64,000 bases of DNA from Mactromeris polynyma (lineage: Eukaryota; Mollusca; Bivalvia; Venerida; Mactridae), in contig JASFXZ010000001.1 in assembly GCA_032209605.1 (NCBI GenBank), positions 620,001-684,000 of the forward strand, given 5' to 3'. Under the pieces are notes generated by a model, which worked only from the letters and a program-made list of their open reading frames with translations, was not told the origin of the DNA and ran no database searches. Positions 12,001 through 21,628 of the stretch are shown piece after piece. Positions within the stretch are counted from its first letter, which is position 1, and every line of letters starts with the position of its first letter. The position numbers and the translations under genes were made by a program.

Positions 12001-15000
12001 CCTGTGATTGCGCTTTGGGAGCACATTTCTACAATGCTGGTCTCTGAAATGAATGCTGACTAAATTGGTACTAACACGTGACTAGGTTAGTTCTTAATTA
12101 GTGACTAAGTTAGTACAAATGTACATGTACTTGGCTTGTGACTAAGTTTTTAATTGTCCAATGACTCAGATTGGCAATACTATGACAGTAAATTATGTCA
12201 AGGAATGCCACACTGAAAATGTGATATGAAATGTTTTCACAATATGCCATTTCATAATGTGTTTCGTTCGATAAATAAAGAATTTAGCATGATCATTATG
12301 TAATAGAGTAAGATTTTACAGAAGAAAAAAGTGATTTAATTTCATTTTGACAATATACGGTGTAATAGCCATAATGATGTTCCTAATTAATTAAAACGGT
12401 ATTTACACTTGTAAGATTATCATAAAATGCGCTTACGGTGGATGCATTCGTAGTAATACACCATGTACGTTGGCATATCACCGTAACCATGACAATTGTT
12501 AGGAGCATTAACCTGCGGAAATTGCAATGCGCCGTAAGACGTTTGTGCTGACATTTTATTCAGAACTGTTCGTAACTGAATATTTGACATCGGTTCTTCA
12601 CAACCATGCGTTGCTGTAAATACGACAGAAAGATTCATTAGTGATAAATCGACAATTTCAATCACTGATACCATCGTCACCGTAATAAGCATTAATTAAC
12701 ACATACGGTTACTGATAAATTGTGTAAACAATATTTGCATATCTGAGGTCATTCCTATGACGCATGTAACACAATTTGAATAACAAATACAACCATTTAT
12801 CATTTCCCTAATGTGTTATTGAAATTTATTCGGGTTTCAAAAGTTTATAAAATATGATACATGTACATGAAAGGACTAGAATACGAAGTGCCGTTGCTTT
12901 TTGTTATATTGGTTTAGCGCCGTTTATTCAAATCTCTTTCTATGCAAAATACACATCCTAGCCCAAGATTCCGTATAGTCAGTTGCTCGCCTGTATGTTC
13001 GGCAATCAGAATACACAGTGATCTGTCGACTTTACCAATGTTTATGGTTTTCCAATCAGTAGGAGTCAAAGTTCATATCGTTAAAACCTTTTGTTTTATA
13101 CCATTTAAACTAAATTGGTTCCTCTGTATTCTATAGTAAAAGTTATACATGGTTGTGTTCGAGTGTCCAAGTTTGATATGTAATTGAAGGTTTTTCCAGG
13201 TTGAGCTGCAAACTCTCGATTGTCAGAACATGTGTTGTACCAAACTCTATCATGCGAAGTAAACGTCGAGGGCTGCAAGCGAAACTGTCCCATCTTCTTC
13301 CTTATGTATACGTACTTAGAACAGTTTCACATGCTGTCCTCGACGTGTGCTTTACCAAACTGAGGTTACCATGTAGGTCCGCGTGTAATTGTCCCGTACC
13401 AATCCCAAGTTCAAGTTAAAATGAATTCTTTACCTTGAGATTCCGTGCAATTTTCCGTTTCATTTTGGTATCCAAACGCGACATTCAGTAAACCAATGAC
13501 TCCGGTGTTATTTGGACACGTGATGGTTTGAAAATCCACTGTCGCAGACGCATCCTTACATTCCACTTCACGATGTGCGAACGAACCACCTACAGTGATA
13601 TTAAGTATACGTACACATAATGAAACACAAATGGTCACGTAAATTTGTGTTTTGAAATTGAGCACGTGTTGTACGTAACGTTATGTACACTGTTTTCTGT
13701 TTTGCACGCCTCATACACGAGATCATAACTTTAAGTAATGTATTTCCGTGCTCATGAAAGAAATATGTTCCCCGAACGTTTGAAAGTTTTGAAACGTGTG
13801 TGGTTTTCTTGATAAAATACTATTTTGATGTTATGGTGGCATATTTCTGCCACCAGTTAACTACATGTACTACATTACCTTGAACAGTATGTGGTTATCA
13901 CATTAAATAAACTAGATAACTATATACTTAATTAAGATATGTATCTGGTATGAAAATTTATCACGATACTTATCTAGTTAACTACATAATTTTCTAGTTA
14001 ATCAAGTAGTTAACTGGTGGCAGAAATATGCCACCATATAATTTACATAATGAACGAATGTTGTTCTATGGTGCACCGACACCTCTAGCCTGCATTTAAC
14101 CGTTGTGATTCTATATTTGTCAGCCAGACTTGCAAATATTCGTTTGTTCTTACATTTAACAAACGCGGTAAACACTTTATCCCAAAATTCGGTATTTAGT
14201 ATTGGATTGACTTGTGTTGTGTAGTGTTATACGATTGGCATAGTTTGTGAACACGTGTCTCCTTTTCTACTCACATTCACAGCAAGTTACTCACTTTTCT
14301 CAACTGCACAGTTTGGACATGTTAGATTAAGGAAGTGAAGACCTAATGGCCATATCTACAGAGGTAAATGAAACTGCTATTGATACAATTTGTACACTAA
14401 TACAGAGGAGGTGACAAATTTTAATGTTATGACATTTTTTGTATGTAAAAGGACAAATTTTATAAATTTTAATGTTATGACATTTTTTGTACGTAAACCT
14501 TTTACATACAAAAAATGTCATAACATTAAAGTTTATAAAATTTGTCACCTCCTCTGTTAGCAATACAAAATGACTGATAAATGGGAACTTTAATCTCTTT
14601 TTTACATTTCCTATGTACGTCCGGTTACAGCAAAATTTCAATATGCTTTTTTAATTTTTCCATAAAAACGTTATTTTTCAGAAAGTTTCTAACAATGTAG
14701 CTATAAAACATAATGAAATTGACTGTGTAACAGAATTGTGGTCAATTTTATTCTCTTGAAACATATTTAATTGTTATTATAATATTGACAGTAAATTATC
14801 TTCCTTTATGAAACTTAATATTTTTCAATTGTTGCGATAAATTCGTCTAGAAAAAAAACAGTGTTCAACATATCAAAAAACCCTGTTCACAAAATAGGAA
14901 AGACCTCCCCTAACTTAAAACAAAGAATGTGCACACCAAGCACTGAATATCGAGAACAAAGCCTTTTGAAGCCGGAAGATAAAAAAATTCAGATGAAAAG

Positions 15001-15126
15001 GTACATGCGTTAGTCTACCCTTAGAACAGAAAGCAAAAGTATTCAATTAGTGAATAACTTACCATCAACAGTTCCGACAACAACATGCCAGGAATATAAC
15101 ACCAGAAAGATTGCTTCAATTTTCAT
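9088..15126 (-). CDS. Lectin/CUB type I membrane protein, complete, 7 exons, 400 aa
   Basis: Coding exons, in transcript order, are 15063-15126, 13434-13589, 12437-12613, 11702-12043, 10785-11021, 9770-9867 and 9088-9216. All junctions have GT donors, AG acceptors and matching phases (1,1,1,1,1,0), totalling 1203 nt. Residues 1-19 form a signal peptide (MKIEAIFLVLYSWHVVVG). Residues about 29-131 resemble a SUEL/rhamnose-binding lectin domain, with Cys in VEC, TITC, ENC and HGC and an ending YYYEC. Residues about 135-246 resemble a CUB domain (Cys pairs, IENEEGT, ISWDGQ). Residues about 260-325 are a Thr/Ser-rich stalk, likely O-glycosylated, including a run of 17 Thr. A membrane segment spans about 331-351 (LIASGGGALVIIVIVICVIV), followed by KRR and a 46-residue tail. 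It is probably a cell-surface carbohydrate-binding receptor or adhesion protein. The domain calls rest on motif recognition; the exon structure is strong. Confidence 0.85.
9400..9558 (-). mobile_element. tRNA-derived SINE
   Basis: On the - strand the head reads GCCTCGGTGGCGTAGTGGAT and, about 60 bases on, GTCGGTTCGAACCCCTTTGG. These are good A-box and B-box matches of a tRNA promoter. The spacing and a long variable region suggest a Ser/Leu-type tRNA ancestor, but the acceptor stem does not close. It sits in the last intron of the lectin/CUB gene. Confidence 0.6.
10151..10343. mobile_element. MITE, TACAGTCAAACCTG ends
   Basis: The ends TACAGTCAAACCTG and CAGGTTTGACTGTA are perfect 14-bp inverted repeats. 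Inside, GACCACC on the left mirrors GGTGGTCTTT on the right. Related GACCACC elements are at about 39645-39815, 41620-41775 and 45105-45245. It lies in an intron of the lectin/CUB gene. Confidence 0.7.
10917..10970 (-). repeat. ACA/ACT triplet microsatellite coding for poly-Thr
   Basis: The + strand shows TTG/TAG triplets. On the coding - strand they read ACA and ACT, giving an uninterrupted Thr run in exon 5 of the lectin/CUB gene. Length change here would alter the stalk in whole residues. Confidence 0.85.
11333..11540. mobile_element. MITE, GAGCGCTGCTATG family, internally deleted copy
   Basis: It runs from ATGAGCGCTGCTATG to GTACAGCGGCGCTCATAT. About 25 bp present in other copies after GCTATG is missing here. 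It lies in the intron between exons 4 and 5 of the lectin/CUB gene. Confidence 0.7.
13834..14036. mobile_element. MITE with perfect 31-bp terminal inverted repeats
   Basis: Positions 13834-13864 and 14006-14036 are exact reverse complements, starting TGGTGGCATATTTCTGCCAC. The first 22 bp of each end are themselves close to palindromic (TGGTGGC / GCCACCA), so each end can fold alone. The 141-bp core is AT-rich and non-coding. It lies in intron 1 of the lectin/CUB gene. Confidence 0.85.
14402..14558. mobile_element. Large inverted repeat (MITE-like, ACAGAGGAGGTGAC ends)
   Basis: The left arm ACAGAGGAGGTGACAAATTT and the right arm AAATTTGTCACCTCCTCTGT are perfect complements. Inside, a block around AATGTTATGACATTTTTTGT occurs twice in one orientation and once inverted, giving a nested foldback. 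The core is AT-rich and non-coding. Confidence 0.75.
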
Positions 15127-15714
15127 AATTGTTTAAGCTGAATGCTAAATCTCGTTTAATTCCTTCCAATGTTACACAATAATAATAAAGATGATACGTC
15201 AATTGCGATTATGAATCAGTGTGAATTGCGTTTATCAACATTATTATCAACAAACTGTCATTATTACAACCTAGCTACGTGACAGTATTTATATCTCGTT
15301 ATATTATATACATGGTCAGTTATCTATATGTCAACAACGCATGCACACAAACTAGCAAAGTCCTAAATAGTAAGTATGCTATGTTTAATCAGTATTTCCA
15401 TACACGTGTACATGTATAATATCTAGAGTCCAACTTATGCGCGACTAAATTATTCTTTCAGCAATCATATGAATTGGGCTCTAAAATAGCATGATACTCA
15501 ACTGGATTGTGCAATTTCGGACAAACTAGAATTGAGTCCATAGAACATGGATGTCCCCGCTTTCCAAATTTGTCACAAAATAAGAGCAGATGTCCGTAAC
15601 TTTGCTCTTACTGCGTGCTGATACAAATAAAACCTTGTCAAGCTGATATTAATATATATAATCATTTGTACCAATTTGCACACCACTGATAGCAATAACC
15701 ATAATGAGGCCACA
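15127..15714. promoter_or_regulatory. Upstream region of the lectin/CUB gene; left end of the tandem duplication
   Basis: A TATAAATA sequence lies on the - strand at 15286-15293, about 160 bp before the lectin/CUB start codon. From about 15143 the sequence recurs at 23590 and 29673, so this region is also the left edge of the triplicated unit. Promoter function is inferred from position alone. Confidence 0.4.
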
Positions 15715-16830
15715 ATAACTCGAGTTAATTATCTCGAGGCCAAGACCCAGTAACTCGAGGAAACGAGTTAATTATCTCGAGGCCAAGACCTAGTAACTCG
15801 AGGAAACGAGTTAGTTATCTCGAGGTCAAGACCTAGTAACTCGAGGAAACGAGTTAATTATCTCGAGGCCAAGACCCAGTAACTCGAGGAAACGAGTTAA
15901 TTATCTCGAGACCAAGACCCAGTAACTCGAGGAAACGAGTTAATTATCTCGAGGCCAAGACCTAGTAACTCTAGGAAACGAGTTAATTATCTCGAGGCCA
16001 AGACCCAGTAACTTGAGGAAACGAGTTAATTATCTCGAGGCCAAGACCCAGTAACTCGAGAAAACGAGTTAATTATCTCGAGGCCAAGACCCAGTAACTC
16101 GAGGAAACGAGTTAATTATCTCGAGGCCAAGACCCAGTTACTCGAGGAAACGAGTTAATTATCTCGAGGCCAAGACCTAGTTACTCGAGGGAACGAGTTA
16201 ATTATCTCGAGGCCAAGACCCAGTAACTCGAGGAAACAAGTTATTTATCTCGTGGCCAAGACCCAGTAACTCGAGGAAACGAGTTAATTATCTCGAGGCC
16301 AAGACCCAGTAACTCGAGGAAACGAGTTAATTATCTCGAGGCCAAGACCCAGTAACTCGAGGAAACGAGTTAATTATCTCGAGGCCAAGACCTAGTAACT
16401 CTAGGGAACGAGTTAATTATCTCGAGGCCAAGACCCAGCAACTCGAGGAAACGAGTTAATTATCTCGAGACCAAGACCCAGTAACTCGAGGAAACGAGTT
16501 AATTATCTCGAGGACAAGACCTAGTAACTCTAGGAAACGAGTTAATTATCTCGAGGCCAAGACCCAGTAACTTGATAAAAAGAGTTAATTATCTCGAGGC
16601 CAAGACCCAGTAACTCGAGGAAACGAGTTAATTATCTCGAGGCCAAGACCCAGCAACTCGAGGAAACGAGTTAATTATCTCGAGACCAAGACCCAGTAAC
16701 TCGAGGAAACGAGTTAATTATCTCGAGGCCAAGACCTAGTAACTCTAGGAAACGAGTTAATTATCTCGCATCCATGACTCCAGGTCATTATTTAATTATC
16801 TCGAGGGTAAGACCAAGTTACTCGAGACCA
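15715..16830. repeat. 43-bp satellite array A, about 25 copies
   Basis: The unit ACTCGAGGAAACGAGTTAAT followed by TATCTCGAGGCCAAGACCCAGTA is 43 bp. Each has two CTCGAG sites and a hairpin-forming AACTCG-N6-CGAGTT. The last two units are diverged. The array ends about 335 bp beyond the 3' end of GNAT copy A. Confidence 0.95.
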
Positions 16831-17164
16831 CGACAGAAGAAGTTGTCAGTTGCTTGCGGAATGACGATGGACGATAAATACAAAAAAACATACAAATCAC
16901 ATATACTTGCATAACGTTTATATATATATTATATTAATTGGATGCATAGTACATAATGGAGATGCACAAATTGCATCAGACGATATTACATGAAATGGGT
17001 TTAAAGAGAATATTGCTTTCTCAGCTAAAAGTTGATGATCAGAATACAATGTGCTGTTGCTGTTCGATATATATATGCAACAGTCTAACGATTGCCAATA
17101 TAACAATAGAGGTAAACAAGAAAGTTAATATTAAGTTCCTGTTGTTCTTTATACCAGTTTCGGT

Positions 17165-20100
17165 CTACGTTTTATTTCTTATGAACACAAACTCTTTCGC
17201 CGATTTGTGAACACCCGTTTTTCCTTTGAGTATAAACTTGCCGTCGACGGTATAAGTATCAAATTCAACTTCTGAGAGTGTCTCAAACCCAAGCTTCTCA
17301 TAAATCTTTTTAGAATAATTCGACGAGGCTCCACCTCGGATATACACGGACTCGAACCCAAGACATTCGGTAAACTGTATTCCTGCTTTCATCATAAGGG
17401 TGGCAATTCCACGGCGCCGGTACTTCGGCGCGACACCAAGGCGCCAAAACTGGAATGCTTCATCGGCGTCGTAGTTTTCAAAAAAGCTCGCTTTGGCCAT
17501 AATAAGTTGAAATAGTCTGACTAATTCTTTCATGGGACCTTCTTCGAACTTCGTTATATCCATTGTACCTTCGTTTGTTCCTCTCTTTATGCTGCGGATT
17601 AAACGGATTCCCATAACTTCGTTGTCTTCATTGATCAAAACAAAAGAAAGATTCTCCTTGAACGCTGCCAACCATACATCTCTATATTCGTCATTCCACT
17701 TAATGCCAATAGCTTTAGTTATTGGCTCGTCCTCGATGAAACATTGCTTGAGCACATCTAACGTGGCTGGATATAAATCTTCTGTAAGTGGGACAAGTTT
17801 ACCGATAGTGATGTTTAAACAAGCTTGTGTCTGTTCTACAGCCTGCAATAAATTCAGGTTTCAGATTTAGATATCGATGATTGCATTTAGTGTAAATCTG
17901 AAACATACTTGTAAGAACTTTTAAGTATGTTGACGATGTTGAAATTCTCGCTGATTTATAGTTGTTTGATCAACTATACATGTAAAGAAGAATCTTTACA
18001 TACATACATACATATGAGTTTATTTTCATTTAAGTCCAGTAAGCCATATGGCCCATGAGGACAAACAATATATACATATATACAAACATATATCTATGAG
18101 ACGGAGAAGGAACACTATAACACATATACGAACATATAACGTTATAGTTGAAGAACAAACTGAAAATGACTATGTAATAAAACATACATGCGATAGCGAA
18201 AAAACATGTGTATGAAATAATAATACATATAAATACATAGGTTGACAACCTAGCTATATCTCCCACGAGTTGTTTTAAACATGTGCATTTGTTTGTTGTT
18301 ATCTTGTTATCTGATAACTCTGGGCTACATAAGAGCACAATAGAGCGTATGCGAGAAGTAGATTATTATTATGTTGTTTTATGGCGCATCGACAGCTTTG
18401 GTCATTTAGCGCGCAAGAAATGTTAAAAATATGTGAAACTAAAAAAGGTACGTGATATACTTGTATATGTTAAATTGGGGTAAATATAGTATAATATGAG
18501 ATTTTAGATTATAAATATCATTATCATGTGGTTTTATGGCGCATTGACAGCTTTGGTCATTTAGCGCGCAAGAAATGTGAAAATATGTGAAACTAAAAAA
18601 GGTAACATGATATACTTGTAAATGTTAACTAGTTAGCGGACTGGTTGAAGGTCAACACAGCCAACGAGAAAAAATGTACTGTGAAAGGCGTATTTCCAGG
18701 TTTATTAAAAAATAAGTTAAAAATAAAATAAAAGACTAAGTTTCTTCATCAGAGAGCATGCTCTCATCCCCTGAGACAGAGATTCCATCACTGTCATCCT
18801 CCATGTCACTAAGACATTCAAACTTGTTGTTGAGGGGGGTTTCATAACTTTTTGTTTTACATGGTTTTTTACATGGTTTTGGTGTGGGTGATGGTGGTGA
18901 AGGTTTGTGACCTGCAGGTTTTTCTTTAGGAGGTTGGGAAGTGGGTTTGCTGTTATTTTTGTTTGCTGGTGCAGATTTCACCTTAGGTTTGGTAGTAGTA
19001 GGGGCAGGCGATGTGGCCTTAGTTGGAGTGGGTATTGGTTTCTTGGTAGTAGGAGGGGCTGGTGATTTGGTTTTTGGAGGAATGGATTTTGGTTTTTCGG
19101 GTATAACAGGTTTTTTTGGCTGATTGGATGTTTTTGGTGCAGGGGGAGGAACCTTTGGGGCAGGCTGTCTCTGTGTCTGCACAGATGGGGGGGGCCAGAC
19201 CTTTAAGGTCCTCTGCAATCTGAGGATACTTTTCTATTAAAATTTTGATAAGATCACTACAAGAGTGACAAGGAGGGATGTTCGCCAAAGGGGCAGCTTT
19301 GTTGGCATAGCTAGCATTACTGCTAGCCTGTGCCTGGTCCCTCTGGCGGTTCTGTACAACCCTCCTTGCCTCTATAAAAGAAACACCCTGGTTATATTTA
19401 ATTTCTAAAATGTCTTTCTCAGTCTTCCACGACTGGCAATGTTTTGAAAAAAACAGGGTGGGAACCCTTGCAATTTACACAGAGGGGTTTCTCATGACAG
19501 ACTTTAGAATCATGGTCTGGCCCCTCATGTGCACAGACTGCACAAACTTGAATATTTGTGCATCTGGTCTCGTGATGGCCAAACCTCTGACACCTGTTAC
19601 AGCGCAGAGGGTTTGGCACATACACGGAGACCGGAACGCATTCATATCCAATTTTTACATTAGATGGGAGGACTGATGTTGAGAAGGTGAGTATATACGT
19701 GTTTGTTTGAATGATTTTGTTTTCTCTTTTTCTTGAAATTCTTTTTACTGCAGAGACAGCCTGCGATTTAAGATTGGTAGTTATTTCGTCGAGGGACTCG
19801 CAACATGCGAGATCCCTACAACGAATAATACCTTTGGAAGAATTTAGTGATGGGTGGGGTTTTATAACGACCTCCAACCCAAAGAATTGTTTGTGACCTA
19901 AAAGGTTTTTTGCTTGTTGCATGGTGGAGCATTCCACCAGCAACGTTTCATCTTTCAATTTCTTCACGGACCTTGGCGTTCCGAGAATGGATTGCAAAGT
20001 CTTCTGTATGACAAAGGGGGAAAGTTTGGTAATTGGTTTCTCTGAATCTGAAGATTTTATAACAATGAAACGAGAGAAGTTTTGGGGGGTCATGTGTGAT

Positions 20101-21628
20101 ATGTCTGTCTCAGAGTCAGACTCCGAGAGTGTTCGCTTGGCTTTTTTTGGGGTTGCCATGCTGATTGAATTAGTTCATCATTGATGCTCCCCACCCGCCA
20201 CAGAGTCCAACAAGGGGACATGACCAGGGGACATCCAACACTGGTCATGACAGGGATACATCAATGATATACTCGTGATAAAAGGGTTAAACTGGACAAA
20301 TGAGTTCCCTCAGAACATTTTACAAGCTTAAAACAAACTTTGGAAAATTTCGAATGTCAGTTAAAGGCCAAACAAGTATCCGATTGGCCCATGGGCCACC
20401 GCCTTCCAAGATACAAATAAGTAAAAGGTAAATCGTGAAAGTCGTCAACGAGATAATGTATGTATTTATAAAATAAACAAATATAAATAGACATGGGGGT
20501 ACAATATATCGTGGGGCTTGGCATGACTAGCCGATTGATCAGGACGGGCCTTCCAGACCTCCCGTTTAGCCCAACTAAAGGCCAAAGCAGTGTATTGAGA
20601 GAACCAAGTATAGATTGCCAACTCAGAACCCGCTCAACTACCAGGATCCTCTCATCAGGCGACACGGGTAGCAGCCCACGGCAAACGGGCAGGCACAGTG
20701 GGGGGTCTTACCCCTCTGTAGTGCGACAGCTGGGGAATTCTAGCCCCCCTCCAGCTGGGGAGGCGAGAAGTAGAGGTGATAAATATATAGGGTAAACACA
20801 CATATACATCTTATCTGATACTTCATCTATTCTATACCTTGGTTGTTGTAATATATCAAGGTTTTGAGTCATTTGACAGTTTCAAATTTCATTACTGTAT
20901 CTATTGATATTTGTTCTTTTGAGATTTTTTGTATATGTTGCGTGCGCATGGGTGCGTGTGGTTGTGTTTGTGTCTGTATGTATGGTTCATGATACTTTAC
21001 TATTCAGTGTACATTTACAAGTGTTCAATTGCTGTTTTGTATTGATAAATGTACTCGTTATATGTAACTCTTCAGAAATTGGAGGAATAAAAGTTGTATA
21101 TATAGTACTCCTATAGGCCGCAACAAAAAATAGCTAACACTGCAATAAGATATTTAGTGTATGTGATTGATGTTATTGTAAACATATTTACCGGAAAGAA
21201 ATATACACCAAAACGCATCTCTGACGATCTAGCTACAACATTTTTTCCCGCGGGACCATGCATCAGGACTCCCTAAACTTAGGCCTTCACATCAATTTCA
21301 GCTGAGCTACGCCGCTGTATCCAAATATCGCTTTATTAAATTCACACATGCCTTAGAGTCGTTAACTAACCTCAACGTGTTGCTAATGCTGTTAATTCTT
21401 AAAACTAGTACAGGCAATATGCGTAATATGTCAACTTAACTCGAAATAACAGACATTCACATTAAAAAGTTGGTAGAAAGATATATAATCCCGTCGAAAA
21501 GATTGATTGAACAAGACGTATATTTGAGGTCAGTTCTATTAAATACGACAATTGAATGAAATTGATATATGAATCGAAATAGTTACCTTGGCAACATCGT
21601 CAGTCGTTATAGATTCAATCGAAGGCAT
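17165..21628 (-). CDS. GNAT-family N-acetyltransferase, copy A, 239 aa, two exons
   Basis: Exon 1 is 21587-21628 (MPSIESITTDDVAK) and exon 2 is 17165-17842. They join in phase 0 through a GTAACT donor and a TTGCAG acceptor. Exon 2 alone has no ATG at its start, so the upstream exon supplies it. The acetyl-CoA-binding motif is visible as VAPKYRRRGIAT at residues about 151-162 (R-x-x-G-x-A type), followed by YEKLGFE at about 195-201, typical of the last GNAT strand-helix region. The overall shape recalls arylalkylamine N-acetyltransferase-like proteins, but the substrate cannot be told. The protein is soluble, with no signal peptide. Private residues include Asn in WNDE and Arg in FWRLG. The 3.7-kb intron holds a LINE-derived insertion in the same orientation. 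Confidence 0.85.
18351..18361. repeat. Target-site duplication, left copy
   Basis: GCGAGAAGTAG occurs here and again at 20763-20773, and once only in units B and C where nothing is inserted. That defines the borders of the LINE insertion. Confidence 0.85.
18371..18624 (-). repeat. Duplicated 3' end of the LINE insert
   Basis: About 100 bp (GTTTTATGGCGCAT to ATATACTTGTA-ATGTTAA on the + strand) occurs at 18371-18470 and again at 18525-18624, with about 54 bp of AT-rich sequence between. The copies differ by a few bases. Confidence 0.8.
18736..20159 (-). pseudogene. LINE ORF1 (gag-like, CCHC zinc knuckles), two frameshifts
   Basis: Translation starts at ATG 20159 (MATPKKAKRTLSESDSETD). Three zinc-knuckle-like motifs follow: CNRCQRFGHHETRC, CAVCAHEGPDHDSKVC and CVNCKGSHP. 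The frame is lost after about 19440 at a run of A, resumes in a second frame (through ANIPPCHSCSDLIKIL), and shifts again at a run of G near 19190 into a Pro/Lys-rich tail. The tail ends in an acidic Ser/Asp segment at 18736. Both shifts are in homopolymers, so they may be decay or sequencing error. The protein would bind the element's RNA. Confidence 0.8.
20763..20773. repeat. Target-site duplication, right copy
   Basis: Second copy of GCGAGAAGTAG. The sequence to its right continues as in the uninterrupted units B (from about 26950) and C (from about 32830). Confidence 0.85.

Larger units (their letters stand above)
18362..20762 (-). mobile_element. Non-LTR retrotransposon (LINE) insertion carrying ORF1 only
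   Basis: The 2.4-kb insert is present only in unit A and has 11-bp target-site duplications. On the - strand it starts with a GC-rich 5' region (from about 20762), then an ORF1-type gag gene with CCHC zinc knuckles (20159 to 18736), and ends with GCGCCATAAAACAACATAAT plus AT-rich triplets. That is a usual LINE 3' end. No endonuclease or reverse transcriptase reading frame is present, so the element is internally deleted or a non-autonomous ORF1-only derivative. The type of gag suggests the Jockey/I-like group; this is inference. Confidence 0.8.

Noticed and set aside
15715..16830. CRISPR-like array
   Set aside because: The 43-bp units are contiguous with no unique spacers, and the host is eukaryotic; it is a satellite.
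17843..17848. GNAT start at a TTG codon just before exon 2
   Set aside because: The sequence TTGCAG there is a splice acceptor; a proper ATG exon with matching phase exists upstream in all three copies.
17532..17870. 112-codon + strand frame antisense to each GNAT gene
   Set aside because: It is a shadow of the real - strand coding exon and has no family features.
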